In this document: positions 6,780 through 9,864 of the stretch, piece by piece | Numbering within the stretch: position 1 is the first letter of the stretch | Layout of the letters: every line of letters starts with the position of its first letter | Assembly: GCA_024644185.1 (NCBI GenBank) | Contig: JAHELM010000051.1 | Location: forward strand, 1 to 9,864 | Direction of reading: 5' to 3' | DNA: 9,864 nt | Source: Rhodospirillales bacterium | GTDB taxonomy: Bacteria > Pseudomonadota > Alphaproteobacteria > UBA8366 > JADFVY01 | Position numbers and translations under genes: made by a program | Notes under the pieces: generated by a model | The model's input: only the letters and a program-made list of their open reading frames with translations | What the model was told of the DNA's origin: nothing | Database searches by the model: none

Positions 6780-6909
6780 CTCTTGCCCTTTCCGGGTACG
6801 CTGCGGAATTCGGTTTCCAATCATGGAGAATTTCGTACAATCGTGCAATATGGCGATAAGTTTCCGATTGGAAATTTGACCGCCTTTTCCGGAGCCTGAA
6901 AGCGAAATC
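6780..6909. promoter_or_regulatory. Divergent promoter region between the XRE-cupin regulator and sdaA
   Basis: This 130-bp gap must hold promoters in both directions. Leftward, TTGCAC (6848-6843), 17 bp and CATGAT (6825-6820) form a plausible promoter that starts about 34 nt before the GTG at 6779. Rightward, TTCGTA (6832-6837), 17 bp and GATAAG (6855-6860) are a weak candidate for sdaA. The half-site TTTCGTA (6831-6837) also occurs on the minus strand of the gcvT operator. TTTCCAATC (6814-6822) and GATTGGAAA (6866-6874) are exact 9-bp reverse complements about 50 bp apart. The sdaA start has GGAG only 15 bases upstream (6891-6894), a poor ribosome site. Confidence 0.5.
6861..6874. promoter_or_regulatory. 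Palindromic operator TTTC-N6-GAAA upstream of sdaA
   Basis: TTTCCGATTGGAAA is a palindrome with 5-bp arms (TTTCC/GGAAA) around GATT. Written as TTTC-N6-GAAA it has exactly the outer bases and spacing of the centre of the gcvT operator (6030-6043), and both have G directly before TTTC. It lies 36-49 bp before the sdaA start, just after a candidate -10, where a bound protein would hinder transcription start. Its binder is probably the divergent XRE-cupin regulator, by inference. Confidence 0.58.
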
Positions 6910-8292
6910 ATGAGTCTCAGCGTTTTCGACCTGTTCAAGATCGGTATCGGGCCCTCGAGTTCGCACACGGTCGGCCCGATGTGGGCAAGCCACCGCTTCT
7001 TGCTGGAACTTGAAACGTCGAAGCTGATCGAGGCCACGGCCGCGGTCCGCGTCGATCTCTATGGTTCGCTCGCCCTGACCGGCCGGGGACACGCGACCGA
7101 CAAGGCGATCATCCTGGGATTGATGGGCGAGACGCCGGATCGTGTCGACCCCGATGCCGCCGACCGCATGTCGCAGGAAGTCCGGACCGCCGGGACATTG
7201 AAGCTGTTCGGGCGCAAGACCATCCCGTTTGTCGACGGCGAGCACCTGGTGTTCAATTTCGACGGGCTGCTGCCGCGACATTCGAACGGCATGCTGTTCC
7301 GCGCCATGGATGCCGCCGGCGGCGTCCTGCACGAGAGCACCTATTATTCCGTGGGCGGCGGATTCGTCGTCAGCGAAGCCGAGGCGGAATCGGGAACCCC
7401 GGCCGCCGGCGCCAATGTCGAAGTCAGATATCCCTTCCATTCCGCCGATGAATTGCTGGCGATCGGTCGAGATACCGGCCTGTCGATCGCCGCGATCATG
7501 ATGGAAAACGAAAAAGCATGGCGGGGCGAAGCGGAAATCCGCGAGGGGATGCTGCATATCTGGAAGGCCATGGAATCGAGCATCCGCCGCGGCTGTCAGA
7601 TGGAAGGCGTGCTCCCCGGCGGGTTGAAGGTCAAACGCCGGGCCAGTAAGCTCTATCGCGAACTGGTCGAGCGGCCCGAGGCCTCGCTGAAGGACCATCT
7701 GGCGGTACTGGACTGGGTCAATCTCTATGCGCTGGCGGTCAACGAAGAGAACGCAGCCGGCGGTCGCGTGGTGACCGCCCCGACAAACGGCGCGGCCGGG
7801 GTCATTCCGGCGGTGATCGCCTATTACGACCGCTGCGTTGCGGGTTCGAACGAAGCCGGTATCGTCACGTTCATGGCAACGGCGGCGGCGATCGGCATCC
7901 TTTACAAGGAAAATGCCTCGATCTCGGCCGCCGAAGTCGGCTGTCAGGGCGAGGTCGGCGTCGCCTGTTCCATGGCGGCGGCCGGTCTGACCGCGGCATT
8001 GGGCGGTACCAACGAGCAGATTGAGAACGCTGCCGAGATCGGCATGGAACACAATCTGGGCCTGACCTGCGACCCGATCGGCGGGCTGGTTCAGATCCCC
8101 TGTATCGAACGCAATACCATGGGCGCGGTCAAGGCGATCAACGCGGCCCGCCTGGCGCTGAGGGGCGACGGCACACATTTCGTCTCGCTGGACGACGTGA
8201 TCGAGACCATGCACCAGACCGGCAAGGACATGCAGGCGAAGTACAAGGAAACCTCCCAGGGCGGCCTCGCCGTCAACGTGGTGGAGTGCTGA
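6910..8292 (+). CDS. sdaA: L-serine ammonia-lyase (L-serine dehydratase), iron-sulfur type
   Basis: The 460-residue cytoplasmic enzyme deaminates L-serine to pyruvate and ammonia with an oxygen-sensitive [4Fe-4S] cluster. It is the single-chain form, with the regulatory-like beta domain first (opening SVFDLFKIGIGPSSSHTVGP) and the catalytic alpha domain second. Cluster cysteines are Cys345 (EVGCQGEVG), Cys387 (LTCDPIGG) and Cys398 (IPCIERN). The C-terminus KETSQGGLAVNVVEC ends in cysteine (Cys460). In the Legionella enzyme the terminal cysteine reaches into the active site and caps the cluster's open iron, so the same regulation by tail displacement is likely here. Length is close to E. coli SdaA (454). 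It stands alone, divergent from the XRE-cupin regulator and 12 bp from a convergent kinase gene, with no terminator visible in that gap. With gcvTP it points to glycine and serine catabolism. Confidence 0.96.
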   Translation: MSLSVFDLFKIGIGPSSSHTVGPMWASHRFLLELETSKLIEATAAVRVDLYGSLALTGRGHATDKAIILGLMGETPDRVDPDAADRMSQEVRTAGTLKLFGRKTIPFVDGEHLVFNFDGLLPRHSNGMLFRAMDAAGGVLHESTYYSVGGGFVVSEAEAESGTPAAGANVEVRYPFHSADELLAIGRDTGLSIAAIMMENEKAWRGEAEIREGMLHIWKAMESSIRRGCQMEGVLPGGLKVKRRASKLYRELVERPEASLKDHLAVLDWVNLYALAVNEENAAGGRVVTAPTNGAAGVIPAVIAYYDRCVAGSNEAGIVTFMATAAAIGILYKENASISAAEVGCQGEVGVACSMAAAGLTAALGGTNEQIENAAEIGMEHNLGLTCDPIGGLVQIPCIERNTMGAVKAINAARLALRGDGTHFVSLDDVIETMHQTGKDMQAKYKETSQGGLAVNVVEC

Positions 8293-8304
8293 CCGGCCGC
8301 GTCT

Positions 8305-9864
8305 TCAGCCAACCGTTCTTCCACCCGGAAAACGCACGGTGACGCACGTGCCATGGCCCAGCGTGGATTCAATATCCAGCCAGCCGCCATGCAGTTCGAC
8401 AAGGCTCTTGGCCAGCGGCAGACCCAGCCCCGTTCCCTCGCGCTGACGGGTCAATGTTCCCTCGATCCGCGTGAACGCCTCCAGGGCCTTCGGAATATCG
8501 GCCGGGTCCATGCCGATGCCGGTATCGGCGACACTGACCACCGCGCAACCGGCCAGATCGCACGTAAGGCCGACATCGACGGCACCCCCGGATTCGGTGA
8601 ATTTCACTGCATTCGATAGCAGGTTGATGAAAATCTGCTTCAGTTTGCGGCGGTCGCCGCGCAGCAGGGTCGGGCCGTTCCTGCCATGCGTGCGCACCAT
8701 GATACCGGCCGCCTCGGCACGTTCCTGGATCAGCCGCACGCAACTCTGGATCACCTCGGCCAGATCCACCGTCTCCTCGTCCAGCCTGTCATGCCCGGCG
8801 TCGATTTTCGCCAGATCGAGGATATCGCTGATAATCTCCAGGAGATGCTCACCGCTGCCATGGATATCGTTGGCGTATTCCACATATTTGGCGTTTCCCG
8901 CCGGCCCCAGAACCTCGTTGCGGATGACCTGGGAAAACCCGAGGATGGCATTCAGCGGCGTGCGCAGCTCATGGCTCATATTGGCCAGAAATTCCGACTT
9001 GGCGCGGTTGGCCAGTTCGGCCTCTTCCTTTGCCGCCAGCAACGCCATTTCCGCCTGTTTGCGATTGCTGATGTCGTGCAGCAGGATGGTGAACAGACGT
9101 TCGCCGCCAACCTCGAGTTTCGAGATCGATGCCTCGGCCGGAAATTCGGAGCCGTCCTTTCGCAAACCGAGGATTTCGCCACGATCTCCTATAGTCCGGC
9201 TGGATTCCGGGGCCTTTGCGAAGCTGCGCATATGTTGACCATGGGCGGCGCGCGCCTGCTGGGGAATCAGGACGTCGATCGGGCTGCCGAGAATTTCTCC
9301 GGCGGCATAGCCAAAAATCGCCTCGGCGCCGTCGTTGAACAATGTGATTAGTTGTTGGTCGTCGACAACGATGATGGCCTCGGGAGAGATCTTCAGAATA
9401 CCGGCGAACCGCGCTTCGCTGCGCCGTAACTCTGCCTCGGCCCGCTTGCGAACAGTGATGTCGTCGCCGACGATCAACATCTGCGCCGCGCCCTCGACCG
9501 GCAGCAGTTCCGCGCTTAACACGAAGTCGCGCAGTTCGCCACCGGCCGTCCGGTACTGGGCCTCGTAATTCCGCAACCGCCCTTCCCGCTGGAGGGTAGC
9601 TATGGCCCGCGCACGATCCACCGGATCGCTCCACACCTTGAGTTCAGCGGCGGTGCGGCCGATCACGACGTCCCGTGGATACCCCATGATCTCTATCCAC
9701 CGGTCATTGACGGCAACATACCGTCCGGTTGCCAATTCCGAGATTGCGGTCATGCCTGGGCTGATCTGAAATGCAAGGGCGAAGCGCGCTTCCGATCGCC
9801 GGAGTTCTGCCTCGCGACGCTTCAGTTCGGTGATGTCCTGATGGACACTGATGATATCTCCGCC
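8305..9864 (-). CDS. Multi-PAS sensor histidine kinase (N-terminus beyond the window)
   Basis: The last 519 residues are visible; the frame stays open to the window edge, so the internal ATG at 9753 should not be taken as the start. Numbered from the first visible residue, the order is the end of a PAS domain (IISVHQDITELKRREAEL, 4-21), a second PAS (about 22-145), a third PAS (about 152-268), a short coiled coil, then HisKA with phospho-acceptor His298 in ANMSHELRTPLNAILGF. The ATPase domain has the N-box (INLLSNAVKF, Asn418), G1 box DTGIGM (about 447) and G2 box GTGLGLPLAKS (about 477). The visible part has no membrane helix and no receiver domain. It should autophosphorylate and pass phosphate to a separate response regulator, which is not in the window. 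The signal is unknown; no flavin (LOV) cysteine motif is seen in the PAS domains. Any link to the neighbouring serine and glycine genes is unsupported. Confidence 0.94.
   Translation of the reverse strand, partial: GGDIISVHQDITELKRREAELRRSEARFALAFQISPGMTAISELATGRYVAVNDRWIEIMGYPRDVVIGRTAAELKVWSDPVDRARAIATLQREGRLRNYEAQYRTAGGELRDFVLSAELLPVEGAAQMLIVGDDITVRKRAEAELRRSEARFAGILKISPEAIIVVDDQQLITLFNDGAEAIFGYAAGEILGSPIDVLIPQQARAAHGQHMRSFAKAPESSRTIGDRGEILGLRKDGSEFPAEASISKLEVGGERLFTILLHDISNRKQAEMALLAAKEEAELANRAKSEFLANMSHELRTPLNAILGFSQVIRNEVLGPAGNAKYVEYANDIHGSGEHLLEIISDILDLAKIDAGHDRLDEETVDLAEVIQSCVRLIQERAEAAGIMVRTHGRNGPTLLRGDRRKLKQIFINLLSNAVKFTESGGAVDVGLTCDLAGCAVVSVADTGIGMDPADIPKALEAFTRIEGTLTRQREGTGLGLPLAKSLVELHGGWLDIESTLGHGTCVTVRFPGGRTVG

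Noticed and set aside
6424..8214. A 596-codon minus-strand open frame opposite sdaA and overlapping the regulator
   Set aside because: The sdaA frame on the plus strand has full family motifs; the antisense product shows none and crosses the regulator in another frame.
9751..9753. ATG as the true start of the histidine kinase
   Set aside because: The frame stays open through 9864 and encodes a recognisable PAS end and linker, so the gene continues beyond the window.
1..9864. CRISPR array, insertion sequence, tRNA, phage or defence genes
   Set aside because: No repeat-spacer pattern, transposase, tRNA cloverleaf or defence-type protein was seen; all genes are metabolic, transport or signalling.

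Overview
The window looks like a chromosomal segment of a GC-rich bacterium, most probably an alphaproteobacterium. This is judged from overall codon and base use, protein style, a single-chain GcvP, an XRE-cupin regulator and a CtrA/CcrM-era style AT-poor genome; the order cannot be fixed from the sequence alone. All six protein genes belong to recognisable families, and two are cut by the window edges.

Left part (2-1410, plus strand): the C-terminal end of the molybdate permease gene modB overlaps modC by four bases (ATGA). Together they encode the membrane and ATPase parts of a molybdate importer. Next comes a gene-free stretch of about 400 bp (1411-1808) that is more AT-rich than its surroundings. 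It holds a perfect FNR/FixK-type box (TTGAT-N4-ATCAA), a pyrimidine-rich tract and a very strong rho-independent terminator. No protein gene lies between box and terminator, so this is a candidate anaerobically induced small RNA of about 70 nt.

Middle part (1809-6779, minus strand): gcvT and gcvP encode the T and P proteins of the glycine cleavage system. The gcvH gene that commonly sits between or beside them is absent here. Upstream on the same strand is an XRE-cupin transcription regulator, separated from gcvT by 227 bp that carries a striking palindrome over a likely gcvT -10 element.

Right part (6910-9864): sdaA (L-serine ammonia-lyase, iron-sulfur type) is divergent from the regulator. 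A multi-PAS sensor histidine kinase follows in convergent orientation, running off the window.

Taken together, glycine cleavage yields methylene-tetrahydrofolate. Serine hydroxymethyltransferase (not in the window) can use this with a second glycine to make serine, and SdaA turns serine into pyruvate. The regulator sits between the two parts. Both the gcvT upstream region and the regulator/sdaA intergenic region carry a TTTC-N6-GAAA palindrome, which suggests one regulator controls the whole glycine-serine catabolic module.
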